A stretch of 53,475 bases of DNA from CAZWRV01 sp964636325 (GCA_964636325.1 CAZWRV010000040.1:1-53475); one strand, 5' to 3'; positions 1-8,798 are shown, counted from the stretch's first letter. Notes: generated by a model from the letters alone, not told the origin. Numbers and translations: made by a program.

Positions 1-268
1 AAGAGGCATTTTCCTCACACCCGCCTGTGCCTCCTGCTCGACGTGCCGTAAAAATCATCATCGAAGGAAACGGATTCGGCCCCGGAGGCTCAGCCGCGCC
101 CTGAACGTCGCAGGCAACACCCATCCATACAGTTATCCAGTTATCCAGTCTCCCTATTCTTTACTGCTGGTCGTCCGGCCGGCATTTTGAAATATGCGTT
201 ATCAGCAGTTATCTTAATATGAATAACGGATTTTCACGCTAAATGAGTATAAGTTCGCGGGAGTCGTC
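1..268. other. left-edge intergenic stretch
   Basis: No gene could be recognised here. A plus-strand frame open from the window edge ends with TAA at 49-51 and could be the last codons of a gene lying to the left, but it is too short to identify. A short direct repeat of the 10-mer CAGTTATCCA sits near 130-150. A good Shine-Dalgarno (GGGAG, 259-263) belongs to the next gene. Confidence 0.3.
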
Positions 269-925
269 TTGAGCTCAAATCCAATCATCCAAGCATATGA
301 TCGTCCGTCAAGCCGCCGTTACATGGCATGGCCGTCCTTTGTCTTTTCGTCCGTTGCGGCGGCAGTTTCCCTGGCCGGCTGCGCTGTGTATCAGGAGAAC
401 GAGACGGCCCAGATCGGGGATTATTCCTACAGGGTGACGAAATCATATTGGTCGGACGGGGCGCAGCCGGCGGGCAAGGATCTGCAGGTTCCAAGGGAGA
501 AAGCGGCCGAGGCCGCTGTACCGTCTGAAAAGGTGTCCAATGAAAAAACTGTGCCGGCAAAGACGGCGGCAAAAACATGCAATGTCGAAATATCCGTAAC
601 GAATTCGGGACAGTTCGAGTCCAACGTCCCTATGATGTGGCTGCAGGATCCCGACGGCAAGGAATATACCGTCGTCAGCATATTCGGCAAGGAAGTCGGC
701 CGTCAAGGGAAACCGGACGGCGAACTGATGCTGGCAAACAGGATGCCCCGCCTGGCGCCTGGCGAGTCCAGAAGGGGTCTTATCGTATTTGACACATCCG
801 AGGGCGGCCGCCTAAAGATACTGAAGCACCGCTATGTCTATCCGAGGTCGGAAATACCTTTCTACGGCCTTTTCTTCATCGACGACAACTCGACATACGG
901 CTACATCGAACTTTCTCCGGAATGA
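269..925 (+). CDS. putative lipoprotein, DUF4352-like
   Basis: Predicted secreted lipoprotein of 218 residues. The hydrophobic stretch at about residues 19-37 ends in the lipobox LAGC (Cys about 38), so the mature protein should be lipid-anchored. The C-terminal half (about 105-215) reads like an immunoglobulin-like DUF4352-type domain: a 'VTNSGQFESNVPMMWLQD' strand pair, then 'RLAPGESRRGLIVFD'. The fold assignment is inference. The start is a TTG at 269, chosen because GGGAG lies 5 nt upstream. An ATG at 323 would leave a bare signal peptide without its basic N-terminus. It converges on the M55 peptidase gene, with 16 nt between the stops. No function is claimed. Confidence 0.75.
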   Translation: MSSNPIIQAYDRPSSRRYMAWPSFVFSSVAAAVSLAGCAVYQENETAQIGDYSYRVTKSYWSDGAQPAGKDLQVPREKAAEAAVPSEKVSNEKTVPAKTAAKTCNVEISVTNSGQFESNVPMMWLQDPDGKEYTVVSIFGKEVGRQGKPDGELMLANRMPRLAPGESRRGLIVFDTSEGGRLKILKHRYVYPRSEIPFYGLFFIDDNSTYGYIELSPE

Positions 926-941
926 CGCCGGATAATCCAGG

Positions 942-1715
942 CTAAAGCATGTTGAGGGCCTCTTCGACCGAGGCCGCACTGACTTCGTAGGTCCTTCCGT
1001 CGACTATGCGGACGTTCTGGCGGGTGAACGGAAGGCGTCCCCTTGAGACAAGTTCCAGCGTCAGGGTCACGGGCTTGGAGAATACCATCGGTCTGATTTT
1101 CCTGCAGTTCTTCACGGCCCTGGCGGCCCCGTCTCTGATAGCCTTGTGTGCCTTCTCCTTGGTGAGCAGCAGAGCTCCTTCTATGCCGAGGCCCTTCTTT
1201 GTCTCTACGCATACGGTCCCCTTGAGGAGCCCTGCGGCCTCGGCGCACAGCTTGTCGTCGCCGCTCACCATTATGACCGGGACGCCGTGGTCGCCGGCAA
1301 CTCCGGCGTCAATCGCTGTTTCCCCCGACCTTACTCCGTTTATATGAAGGTTCTGCCAGGCCTTCGAGCTCATAGTATGCTCGAGGACGCCGCCGACTGT
1401 TCCCGCCATCGCGTGATATCCTAGCAGTATCAGTCCGTCGAAGCCGGATATGCCCGGCATCCTTTCGGACGTGGCGCCCTGTATGTATTCCGCCCTCGGA
1501 TCAAGTTCCTCCCAGATGAAATTGTATCCTGTGCAATGGCAGTCCCTCACTACAACCTCGGTGGCTCCGCCGCGGATGCAGCCGTCGACGCAGGCGTTGA
1601 CGTCCCACGTCATGTATTTCCTGCCGGCCTGGTAGTTCGGCTCCCCGTTGAGCACCTGTGATGACAGGCATATTCCGCTGATCCCCTCCATGTCCACCAT
1701 GACGAAAATCTTCAT
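942..1715 (-). CDS. M55 family metallopeptidase (DppA-like D-aminopeptidase)
   Basis: Zinc aminopeptidase of the M55/DppA family, which in characterised members releases D-amino acids from D-Ala-containing peptides. Counted from the start at 1715 (MKIFVMVDMEGISG), the residues matching the family's zinc-site ligands are D8, E10, H60, H101 and E132, and the family motif SGDDK lies at 151-155. Length (257 aa) is typical, so the enzyme looks complete. An upstream in-frame start at 1742 exists, but AAGGGG lies about 8 nt before 1715 and residue spacing then matches the family, so 1715 is preferred. No signal peptide is seen, so it should be cytoplasmic. Peptidoglycan peptide recycling is a reasonable role, by inference only. 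Confidence 0.9.
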   Translation of the reverse strand: MKIFVMVDMEGISGICLSSQVLNGEPNYQAGRKYMTWDVNACVDGCIRGGATEVVVRDCHCTGYNFIWEELDPRAEYIQGATSERMPGISGFDGLILLGYHAMAGTVGGVLEHTMSSKAWQNLHINGVRSGETAIDAGVAGDHGVPVIMVSGDDKLCAEAAGLLKGTVCVETKKGLGIEGALLLTKEKAHKAIRDGAARAVKNCRKIRPMVFSKPVTLTLELVSRGRLPFTRQNVRIVDGRTYEVSAASVEEALNML

Positions 1716-1835
1716 CAGCCTACCCCTTATCCTGATTTTCACCGCTGACTTTGTGAAGAATAAGTTCTATATGCTGAAAGTCAAATTCCGGATTCCTCCA
1801 TGGGCCGGCGAAATGCTTGCTGGAAAAGCAATACG

Positions 1836-2201
1836 TCAGTTAATTCTGCAAACGGACTCTTCATGCAGCGCCCTTATGAGCGCCATGTTCGTAATTTCCG
1901 CTTCCGGGATGAACAGATGCTTCTGCATGACCACATTGAAGTCGCCGGGCGTCAACGGCCCGGTCCTCATAAGTTCGTCGGTCTCCGCCGGTGAAAGCTC
2001 CTTGCCGGTGATGCGCTTGAGCAGGTGGTCGAAGAAGACGATCTTGCCGTCCGGCACCAGATAGTCGAACTCCACCTTCAGGTTGAACCTTCGTCTCGAT
2101 GCAATATCGAGGTTCCTCTTGAACACGCGCCGGTTTGACGAAAAATAAAAGCCGATCTGTAAATATCGCATATATCTGTCCGCGAGAGACTTACACGGCA
2201 T
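1836..2201 (-). pseudogene. C-terminal remnant of an AAA+ ATPase
   Basis: An open frame of 121 codons with no normal N-terminus. From about residue 23 it reads as the end of an AAA+ module: a run 'NLDIASRRRFNLKVEFDYL' with an arginine-finger-like RRRF, then 'LTPGDFNVVMQK', a motif seen near the C-terminus of some AAA ATPases. Walker A and Walker B are absent. The first about 22 codons do not fit the family and are probably junction sequence. I read it as a 5'-truncated gene, not a functional small protein. Family assignment is from memory of these motifs and is moderately sure. Confidence 0.55.
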
Positions 2202-2272
2202 AAGAGCCGTCTTATCCGCTTAATCCGATAGCCAAGCTCCTTAATAAAACAATCAAATAACTGGACAATACA

Positions 2273-3616
2273 CTAGGGTGTTTTTGTCGATGCAGCGGAA
2301 AGGATCACCGGCTCGCGTTCGAAGCCGCCGGCGCCCATCAGCTGCTGCGGGCGCATGCCGCCTAGCGCGGCCAGGAAGCGGTCGGGGATTATTTCCAGGC
2401 GGGTGTTGTAGAAGGTGGCGATGCCGTTGTAGTATGCGCGAGCAAGGCATATCCGGTTCTCCGTCTCCGCCAGAGACTTCTGCAGTGACAGGAAGCTGCC
2501 GTCGGACTTCAGCTCCGGATACTTTTCGATCACCGCCAGCAGGCATCCGGCGCATGCCTTCGGATTTTCCCCGGGCTGTCCTGGGGGCGTGCTTTCCATC
2601 TCGGCCCTGAGGCGGGCGATTTCCACCTGAACCTGCCGTTCATAGTCGCGCATCCCTTTCACGGCTTCGACCAGCCGGGGGATCAGGTCATGTCGGCGCT
2701 TGAGCTGGACATCGACGTTCGCCCAGGCCTGTCGGACACGCTCCCTCAGCTCGATCATGCTGTTGAACACCATCCAGGCCCAGGAAATAATCCAGACGAG
2801 GAGGTAAGCAGCGCCGGCGAAGATCAATATCAAAAGGTTACGTTCGGGAGCATAGGAGCCGTTGTCCATCGATACCAGCAAGAATGCTGTTCCGACTCCT
2901 GCAAGCATCCCTAGGATGCAGAGCCACCAGTAAGCCCAGAAAAGGCTGGAGCTGACCTCCTTTTCAGACCGGGTTGATATGATGAAGATCGGGGCGCGGG
3001 GATCCGATGCGATTTCCGGAGCGACCACATCCTGACGCTCGCGCGACTGCCCCATGACGTAGAGCTCCGCATGAAGGGGCAGGATGCGTTCATGGAATTG
3101 GCGGCGGTAGTCGGAGTTGGCGACCGCTTCCGCAGGACCCTTGCCGTAGTAGAGCGGATCGCCCGGCGTGCAGACCTGGTCCATGATCTCCAGCGGTTCG
3201 ATCTTCGCGCCGTCCGGACGCACAAGGACCTCGCCGCAATCGTCGCGGATCCTGAATGGAATCGCATCCCCGCCGCTGGCGACGGTCGTCCAGCCGCTCC
3301 GATGCTTGGCCCGGGTGCGCCTGTTGCCCTTGCTGTCGGTGTAATGCTCCGTCTCGGTCTTGGACCAGTGCTCGCTGACCGACCATTCGTGCCAGACGCA
3401 TTCTGCCTCGGCCAGATGGCTTGTGAGCGGTTCGTCGCTTTCCACTGTCCCTTTCACTTCTACAAGGCCGATGAAAATCCCGGTGGTCTTGGAGGTCGGA
3501 AGGTTCTCGATCAGGCGGCGGCGGCGCCCCGCCCTGATGCCGAAGCCTAGGCAGAGGAAGGCTATGAGCGCTCCTCCGGCGGCCACAGCCAGCCTTATTA
3601 TGCTTTGCTCGTCCAT
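2273..3616 (-). CDS. GIDE domain-LemA fusion membrane protein
   Basis: Membrane protein of 447 residues joining two domains. An N-terminal TM helix (about 8-27) is followed by a region (about 40-200) resembling the GIDE domain of the mitochondrial E3 ligase MUL1 and its bacterial relatives ('TGIFIGLVEVKGTVES', then 'AECVWHEWSVSEHW'). Two TM helices follow (about 225-245 and 257-280). A LemA domain (about 285-435) then starts at 'MIELRERVRQAWANVDVQLK' and continues 'RRHDLIPRLVEAVKGMRDYE'. LemA proteins are helical bundles of uncertain function. No RING finger is present, so ubiquitin-ligase activity is not implied. It stands alone, with degraded gene pieces on both sides. Confidence 0.85.
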   Translation of the reverse strand: MDEQSIIRLAVAAGGALIAFLCLGFGIRAGRRRRLIENLPTSKTTGIFIGLVEVKGTVESDEPLTSHLAEAECVWHEWSVSEHWSKTETEHYTDSKGNRRTRAKHRSGWTTVASGGDAIPFRIRDDCGEVLVRPDGAKIEPLEIMDQVCTPGDPLYYGKGPAEAVANSDYRRQFHERILPLHAELYVMGQSRERQDVVAPEIASDPRAPIFIISTRSEKEVSSSLFWAYWWLCILGMLAGVGTAFLLVSMDNGSYAPERNLLILIFAGAAYLLVWIISWAWMVFNSMIELRERVRQAWANVDVQLKRRHDLIPRLVEAVKGMRDYERQVQVEIARLRAEMESTPPGQPGENPKACAGCLLAVIEKYPELKSDGSFLSLQKSLAETENRICLARAYYNGIATFYNTRLEIIPDRFLAALGGMRPQQLMGAGGFEREPVILSAASTKTP

Positions 3617-3642
3617 TTGAAATCCTGTTCAAATAAACGTTA

Positions 3643-3728
3643 TACTCCTCTGAAACTCACCTGAAGCAACGCAGACATTCCTGTCTGCGGCATCGCAGGT
3701 AGGAATACCTGCGCTAGTTTAAGTTTCA
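3643..3728. repeat. dispersed palindromic repeat, family E copy 1
   Basis: Contains two perfect hairpins in a row. The first is CGCAGACA (3670-3677), loop TTCC, TGTCTGCG (3682-3689). The second is GCAGGTA (3695-3701), loop GGAA, TACCTGC (3706-3712). The same about 85-nt unit, including its flank TACTCCTCTGAAACTC, recurs at 26801-26885, where an outer stem GTAGCGCAG/CTGCGCTAC is perfect. Here the outer stem is slightly worn. Confidence 0.85.
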
Positions 3729-3741
3729 CACCGAGAAAACT

Positions 3742-3870
3742 GCGGTCACCGCAGGCTGCAACAGCGAGGAATTCCGCAGGCAGGCCGTCTCCGAAGGCAT
3801 GACCAGCCTCTTCCAGGACGGCCTGGCAAAAGCGCATGGAGGAATCACCTCCCTCGACGAAATCGTCGGA
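3742..3870 (+). pseudogene. GspE/PilB-type ATPase C-terminal remnant
   Basis: Short frame reading 'EEFRRQAVSEGMTSLFQDG', then 'LAKAHGGITSLDEIVG'. This matches the conserved C-terminus of type II secretion/type IV pilus assembly ATPases (pattern R..A...GM.(S/T)L..DGL.K...G.T(S/T)L.E(I/V)). The whole catalytic core, including Walker A, is missing. It starts immediately after the family E repeat, which suggests that insertion or recombination at the repeat removed the rest. The frame runs on past the true C-terminus to about 3965 without a useful domain. Confidence 0.5.
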
Positions 3871-3931
3871 CTCGGGATACACCGCAGACTTGGAAGCATG
3901 TCGAAAACCTGGGACTTGGCTGAAGTACAAG

Positions 3932-5908
3932 TCATTTTGTCCCGTTTACTGCTTCCATTTTATTGCTAACAGCAATCCTCAAGGCGAATTCCCTTATACC
4001 GCCGTCTCGGTCTTCGAGGCCTTTTGTGATCAGATCGATCAGCCGCCGATCGCTCCCCGCGCCGGGAATCGCGCCGTATGATTCGATCAGCTTCAGCGCG
4101 GCAAGCCGCAGATATTTGTCCTCGCCTTCAAGGGCGTCAAGCGCGAGAGGAACTGTCTTTTCAGCGGAATATCCTGCCCGAACCTCGCTTTCTTCCGCCA
4201 ATATCCAGAAAAACGGGATTGCCAGGCCGGGAATTTCCTTGCAGGCGACGGCAATATCCTCCTGGCCGGCGAGCGAAAGGAACGAAGTTAAAATTGAGCG
4301 GAATGGTTTTTCAGAAAAATATATTTCTGACGAATCATGTTTCAGATGCCTGCTGATGAAGACCTTAACTGCTTCTTCCATGTTGTAGCCCTTGATCGCC
4401 CTCATGATTTCCGCCAGACCGCGCCTGTCCCCGTAAAGGGTAAGGCATTTAGCGCCTACTGCCTGCGAATTCAAGTCGGAATCCATCAGCTCGGTGATCA
4501 TCTCATAGACTTCCGGCCTCTGCGAACAGGCCAGCGCCTCAAGGAAGGCGAACTTCTCGTCGCGATCCTTTGTCCCGGAATACATATCGTATACCTTCTT
4601 GTAGACGTCTTCCCGGAACATCAGATATCTCAGGATGGGTAATGAGCTGCCGAAGTTTATCCCTATACTGAAATAAAGTCGCCCGAGCAGGATCTTCACC
4701 GCATCTTCTGCATCGCCGTCGCCCAGCGGAGTTGGTTCGTCCGCAGGAGCAAGCTCCTTCGGTGCTTCAACCTCTTCAACGGGCCGAAATCCATATATAT
4801 CATAATATTCGGTGCTCAATTTATATTTTATCGGACGTTTGTGTATTGCCTGCAGGTTTGACTGGATCTTTTCGTTGGCATACAGATGGACGGCCACTAT
4901 TTCCGAAGCCCACCATTGCGCTATCCCTCCATCTAGAGAGCCAGCAACTTCATCCTCTTTGACCCTCATTATATCCATGAGGATAACGGCCTCCTCGTGC
5001 GTCGGATGGCCCTTGTAATTATATGACATGATAAATTCCAAGGCACTGTGCCTGACCTGCGGACTGCCGTCCTTCAAAAGCGAATATAGGAATTTGGCGC
5101 ATTCGTCCGTCCTCCACTTGTCGTTCGGTGTCGAAAACATCCCCTGCAGAACGCAGAGTGCCAGCTGCCTGTCTTTCGAAGCGGCCTTCGCTATTTCATC
5201 TACGGAGGATATGGTGCAGAAGGCCGTTGCGGCACCATTTCTTGCATCTTGATCTTCATCCTTCATCAGCTTGAGGGCATGCGGGACTGCATTTTTCCCT
5301 TCGAGGGAGGCATATGTAATAATGGCCGAGGCTCTTGCATTCCCTTCCAAAGTCCTGTCATATGCCGCATCAAGCAGCGCATCCGAAACTCCTTGCATCC
5401 CAATTTCCGAAACGATTGCTGCAAAAGACTGTATGTCGTCAGAATAAAAGTCTTTTTCATGGGCCGGAAACAAGTCGTCGGCAATCTGCTTGAAGTAGGC
5501 CATCGTCTCTTGCGGGAAGTCGAAAATATTCCAGAAGTTTCTCGTCGCCTCATAACGTGCATTGTTAAAACGCCTCTTCATCTTGTCGGAGAAGTTTTCG
5601 CGCTGGCGCAGCGCGGCGGAGATCAACTCGGAAAGGCGCTTGTCATCCATGTAGACTGCCTTCAATGTTTCCATAGAAATTCCGACTAGCATATGCCTAT
5701 CACTGTTAATTCCGCGCTTCAGCTCCTTCGCGATCCGGTATAATTCCGGGTTGTCCTGGTATCTGCTGATGTCCAGCATTGAAATCATCGGCGGACGCGT
5801 CAGGCTGCTGTAGGCATAATAGGCAGCAATTAGGAAGGCTATTACAGCCGCTGTGGAAAGCGCGAGGATTTTCTTTGTGGGCTTAGATTTTATGCTGGAC
5901 AGTCGCAT
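3932..5908 (-). CDS. membrane-anchored HEAT-like repeat protein (paralog 2)
   Basis: About 658 residues counted from the ATG at 5908. A basic N-terminus ('MRLSSIKSKPTKK') is followed by one TM helix ('ILALSTAAVIAFLIAAYYAY'), then a long alpha-helical region with repeated HEAT-like units, e.g. 'ALKLMKDEDQDARNGAATAF' and 'LIESYGAIPGAGSDRR'. It is a clear paralog of the next gene upstream (6036-8000), alike from the TM segment to the C-terminus, so the two arose by tandem duplication. The frame is open further upstream to 6055, but that extension is only translation of the family A repeat, so 5908 is preferred. No catalytic motif is visible; a scaffold role is inference. Confidence 0.75.
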   Translation of the reverse strand: MRLSSIKSKPTKKILALSTAAVIAFLIAAYYAYSSLTRPPMISMLDISRYQDNPELYRIAKELKRGINSDRHMLVGISMETLKAVYMDDKRLSELISAALRQRENFSDKMKRRFNNARYEATRNFWNIFDFPQETMAYFKQIADDLFPAHEKDFYSDDIQSFAAIVSEIGMQGVSDALLDAAYDRTLEGNARASAIITYASLEGKNAVPHALKLMKDEDQDARNGAATAFCTISSVDEIAKAASKDRQLALCVLQGMFSTPNDKWRTDECAKFLYSLLKDGSPQVRHSALEFIMSYNYKGHPTHEEAVILMDIMRVKEDEVAGSLDGGIAQWWASEIVAVHLYANEKIQSNLQAIHKRPIKYKLSTEYYDIYGFRPVEEVEAPKELAPADEPTPLGDGDAEDAVKILLGRLYFSIGINFGSSLPILRYLMFREDVYKKVYDMYSGTKDRDEKFAFLEALACSQRPEVYEMITELMDSDLNSQAVGAKCLTLYGDRRGLAEIMRAIKGYNMEEAVKVFISRHLKHDSSEIYFSEKPFRSILTSFLSLAGQEDIAVACKEIPGLAIPFFWILAEESEVRAGYSAEKTVPLALDALEGEDKYLRLAALKLIESYGAIPGAGSDRRLIDLITKGLEDRDGGIREFALRIAVSNKMEAVNGTK

Positions 5909-5936
5909 TGTATTTTGTGTGTTTTCCTTCCCCTCC

Positions 5937-6014
5937 CTGGGAACGCCGAGCACCAGCTCGGCAGCGTTTGTATTCTTTTTTCTTCTAAGTCGAGCTGGTG
6001 CTCGGCGCTCCCAG
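5937..6014. repeat. family A inverted-repeat element, copy 1
   Basis: Two inverted units, 5937-5962 and 5989-6014, separated by about 26 nt of T-rich spacer. Each contains the imperfect palindrome GCCGAGCACCAGCTCGGC or its complement (one position differs in the right unit), flanked outward by CTGGGA(A/G)CGCC. It lies between the two HEAT-like paralogs. Same layout as copies at 8005 and 8696 that bracket RAYT1. Confidence 0.9.
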
Positions 6015-6035
6015 GTGTCGTCATGGCCTGTCTTA

Positions 6036-8000
6036 TTATTGCTCTTCGACCTCAAGCCCGTTCTTCGCGGCGATTTTCCTTGCGGATTCCTTTATTACGG
6101 GATCGTTGTCTTTGAGGCATCCTTCGAGGATCTCTTTCAGTTTTTGTCCGCTTCCGGGGCCGGATATTGCGCCGTATGACTCGATCAGCCATAGGGACGC
6201 GAGCCGCAGTGATTTGTCGCCGCCGCCGAGGGTTTCACGCAAGAGGGGAAAAATGCTTTCAGCGGGAAATTTATCCCTCGCGTCCTTCTCACTTGCTAGA
6301 AATGAGAAGAATAGAATAGTCATATCGGGATTTTCCTTGCATGCGTCCGCAAACCCTTCCGGACCGGCAAGCGACAAATAGCTTGCAAACAGAGACTTGA
6401 TAAACAAACCCTTGATGACGACAATTTCCAAGTCGCCTGATTTGATAGTATTGATGTAATATTTTTTGTCGTTTTTCCTTATCGCCTTCATTATTTCCGC
6501 TAGGCCGCGCCTGTCGCCATAAAGGACAAAGCATTTTGCGGCGTCGGAATATTTGTCCATCCGCTCGGAGATTATCCCGAAGACCTCCGGCCTGCGTGAG
6601 CATGCGAGCGCCTCAAGGAAATCAAGCATTTCTCCGTTGGTTTCTGCCGCGGAATATTTTTCCAATATTTTTTTGTAAACTTCCTCGCGGCATGTCAGAT
6701 ATTTCAAGATGCCAATGGCGTAGTAGCTAGATTCAGGGCTTCCGTCGAGCTGGCCGAGAAATATACCTATCGCCTTTTCGGCGTCATTGTCGGAGAGAGG
6801 AGCGGGGTTTTCCTCGGCGACCTGTGCGGCCGGCGTTGAATCATGTTTTTCAGGATCGCTTTCGGGGGCGCGCTGGAATCTAAAGGGAGGATTCTGCTTA
6901 TGCCGATACTCGATGATGCCCTTGTGAATATTTTTCAATTCGGCTTTTATCTTCTCATTGGCGTAGAGGTGCTCGGCAAGAATTTGCGCTGCAAGCGACT
7001 TCGCGTTTACAGTGATTATTTCCATTCCACCATAGCATATAATATCCATGAGCGCGTCGGTAAGAACCTTGCCTGGACATCCCTTGTGATTGTATCGGTC
7101 AATGATAAGCAGTGCATGGGCCTTGACTACCGGATCCCTGTCCGACAGCATCGAGAACATAAACTTCGCGCATTCGTCCGTATTCCATGTCCCGCGCGCC
7201 GACAAGATCCCTCGCAGTATGGTAAGGGCCAAGCTCCTGTCTTCTTGAACCATTGTCCTTAGGTCATCTACGGTTGACAATCCACAGATTTCTTCTCCAA
7301 CACAATATCTGAATTTTTCATCTTTGTCCTTGAGCAGTTTTCTGAGATGCGGGATCGCGTTTCTTCCCTCCAGCCGTGCAAGCTCATGGATAGCCTGCAC
7401 CCTTGCAGTAAGGCTGCTGTCGTTCGCGACTTCGACAAGCACGCCTGAAACTTCTTTCAGCCCGGCTTGGCCCACAATGAACGAAAGGCGCTGTATGTTC
7501 GGGGAGTTGATGTCCTTCAGTTCGTAATAGAACATGACCATGAATATTCCCTTGATGTAGGAAAAGGTTCCCGACGGAAATTTGGAGAGGTCACGGACAT
7601 TTTCTTTCGCGAAGCCATAGACATAACCAAAATGTCTTTCCCTTTTTGACAGGAATCCCTCGCGCTGGCGGAGTCCGGCGGAAATTATCTCCACGACACG
7701 CTTGTCCCTCTTGTAGATTTCTTGGGTTTCATAGCCCTCATCGGACCATTTCTTAAATAAACAGTCCTCCAGCGGCTTATTGCCCATGAAAGCGCTTTTC
7801 ATCCTCAGTGCGAAACCGTATAATTCCTGGTTGTCGGAATACTTTTCTATGTCGAGCGTAAGTATCGTCGGCGGGCGCGTCAGGGCGTAGGTATAATAGG
7901 CGGCGATTAGGACGGCGATTATTGCCGCCGCGGATAGCGCGAACATTTTTCTTTTGGGCTTGGATTTTATGCTGGGTAGCCGCATTCTTAATAGTTCCAT
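6036..8000 (-). CDS. membrane-anchored HEAT-like repeat protein (paralog 1)
   Basis: About 654 residues from the ATG at 8000 (another ATG at 7985 gives 'MRLPSIKSKPKRK', which matches the start of the neighbouring paralog). A single N-terminal TM helix ('MFALSAAAIIAVLIAAYYTY') precedes a helical-repeat body. The C-terminal block 'LIESYGAISGPGSGQKL' is almost the same as in the downstream copy. The frame extends to 8177 only by reading through a family A repeat, so the longer start is rejected. The two genes are co-oriented and separated only by a family A element. No enzymatic motif is seen; the function is unknown. Confidence 0.72.
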   Translation of the reverse strand: MELLRMRLPSIKSKPKRKMFALSAAAIIAVLIAAYYTYALTRPPTILTLDIEKYSDNQELYGFALRMKSAFMGNKPLEDCLFKKWSDEGYETQEIYKRDKRVVEIISAGLRQREGFLSKRERHFGYVYGFAKENVRDLSKFPSGTFSYIKGIFMVMFYYELKDINSPNIQRLSFIVGQAGLKEVSGVLVEVANDSSLTARVQAIHELARLEGRNAIPHLRKLLKDKDEKFRYCVGEEICGLSTVDDLRTMVQEDRSLALTILRGILSARGTWNTDECAKFMFSMLSDRDPVVKAHALLIIDRYNHKGCPGKVLTDALMDIICYGGMEIITVNAKSLAAQILAEHLYANEKIKAELKNIHKGIIEYRHKQNPPFRFQRAPESDPEKHDSTPAAQVAEENPAPLSDNDAEKAIGIFLGQLDGSPESSYYAIGILKYLTCREEVYKKILEKYSAAETNGEMLDFLEALACSRRPEVFGIISERMDKYSDAAKCFVLYGDRRGLAEIMKAIRKNDKKYYINTIKSGDLEIVVIKGLFIKSLFASYLSLAGPEGFADACKENPDMTILFFSFLASEKDARDKFPAESIFPLLRETLGGGDKSLRLASLWLIESYGAISGPGSGQKLKEILEGCLKDNDPVIKESARKIAAKNGLEVEEQ

Positions 8001-8004
8001 ATTC

Positions 8005-8106
8005 CTGGGAACGCCGAGCACCAGCTCGGCAACTTTCTTTTCTTTCTTCTCCTCAAAAGCCGAGCTGGTGCTCGGCGCTCCCAGGAGTTGACTCGGCGTT
8101 CCCAGG
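8005..8106. repeat. family A inverted-repeat element, copy 2, 3' of RAYT1
   Basis: Inverted units 8005-8030 and 8059-8084, each holding the core GCCGAGCACCAGCTCGGC or its complement, with a T-rich spacer. An extra half-unit ACTCGGCGTTCCCAG follows at about 8091-8106. The RAYT1 reading frame runs into this element and takes its stop codon (8053) from it. Confidence 0.9.
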
Positions 8107-8682
8107 TTTGAATCCGGCGCTCGACCATAGCCAGCCTTGCGGCTCATCACATAGTCCGGCCTTAACCGGATTCTCATTTATATAATTGACAGCCGAAATA
8201 TAATGCCTCTCATCCCGGATGAAACGATCCCAGTATTCACGCATCCAAAGCGACTTCCCGGGAATGCCTAGGCCAAGTTCGGTATTTTTGGCCATCACCC
8301 ACCTTCCAGTATAAGACTTCCATGACTGGACTATTCTACCTATATTTTCTCGCGGCTCTATCAGGACATGGACATGGTTCGGCATGATGCACCATGCTAT
8401 CAGCCTATAGCGGGAGCCGTCAAATCTGAGAAGCGTCTCCTGCATTGTTCCAGCCACTTCTGGATGCCTAAGGGCGCATGAGCCCATTCCAGCGTCAAGC
8501 CATTCTTCTATTTTCTTCCTCCGCTCAGTATCACGGGCGGAGGCAGGATAAAATTCCAATTCCTCCTCAAGCTGGCGCAGCTTGTTCTGGGGCAATGAAT
8601 CCGCAAGACGAAAGGTTATTGTCTGCAGCTTTTGAAATGTGTCATAGTGAGGAATATAGCCACGGGAATACCATCCAAGCAT
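8053..8682 (-). CDS. REP-associated tyrosine transposase (RAYT1)
   Basis: Y1/IS200-like single-strand transposase of the RAYT type. From the ATG at 8682 ('MLGWYSRGYIPHYDTFQK') it is about 209 aa. The HUH metal-binding motif is in 'MPNHVHVLIEP'. The C-terminal helix 'HYISAVNYINENPVKAGL' carries the family's NPVKAGL signature and candidate catalytic tyrosines. RAYTs are single-copy domesticated relatives of IS200/IS605 TnpA that cut and move REP palindromes. The gene sits between family A elements at 8005 and 8696; its frame is open through both, and the last about 18 codons are repeat sequence. This arrangement argues that family A is its substrate. The start is uncertain because the frame stays open to 8814. 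Confidence 0.9.
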   Translation of the reverse strand: MLGWYSRGYIPHYDTFQKLQTITFRLADSLPQNKLRQLEEELEFYPASARDTERRKKIEEWLDAGMGSCALRHPEVAGTMQETLLRFDGSRYRLIAWCIMPNHVHVLIEPRENIGRIVQSWKSYTGRWVMAKNTELGLGIPGKSLWMREYWDRFIRDERHYISAVNYINENPVKAGLCDEPQGWLWSSAGFKPGNAESTPGSAEHQLGF

Positions 8683-8695
8683 GGGTATGCCATGC

Positions 8696-8798
8696 CTGGG
8701 AACGCCGAGCACCAGCTCGGCATTTGCTTCTTCATTTTTCATTTTTTTAAAGCCGAGCTGGTGCTCGGCGTTCCCAGGAGTTGACTCGGCGCTCCCAG
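8696..8798. repeat. family A inverted-repeat element, copy 3, 5' of RAYT1
   Basis: Inverted units 8696-8721 and 8752-8777 with the core GCCGAGCACCAGCTCGGC or its complement, plus a half-unit GACTCGGCGCTCCCAG at 8783-8798. With copy 2 it brackets the RAYT1 gene in the same internal order (pair plus half-unit). Confidence 0.9.
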
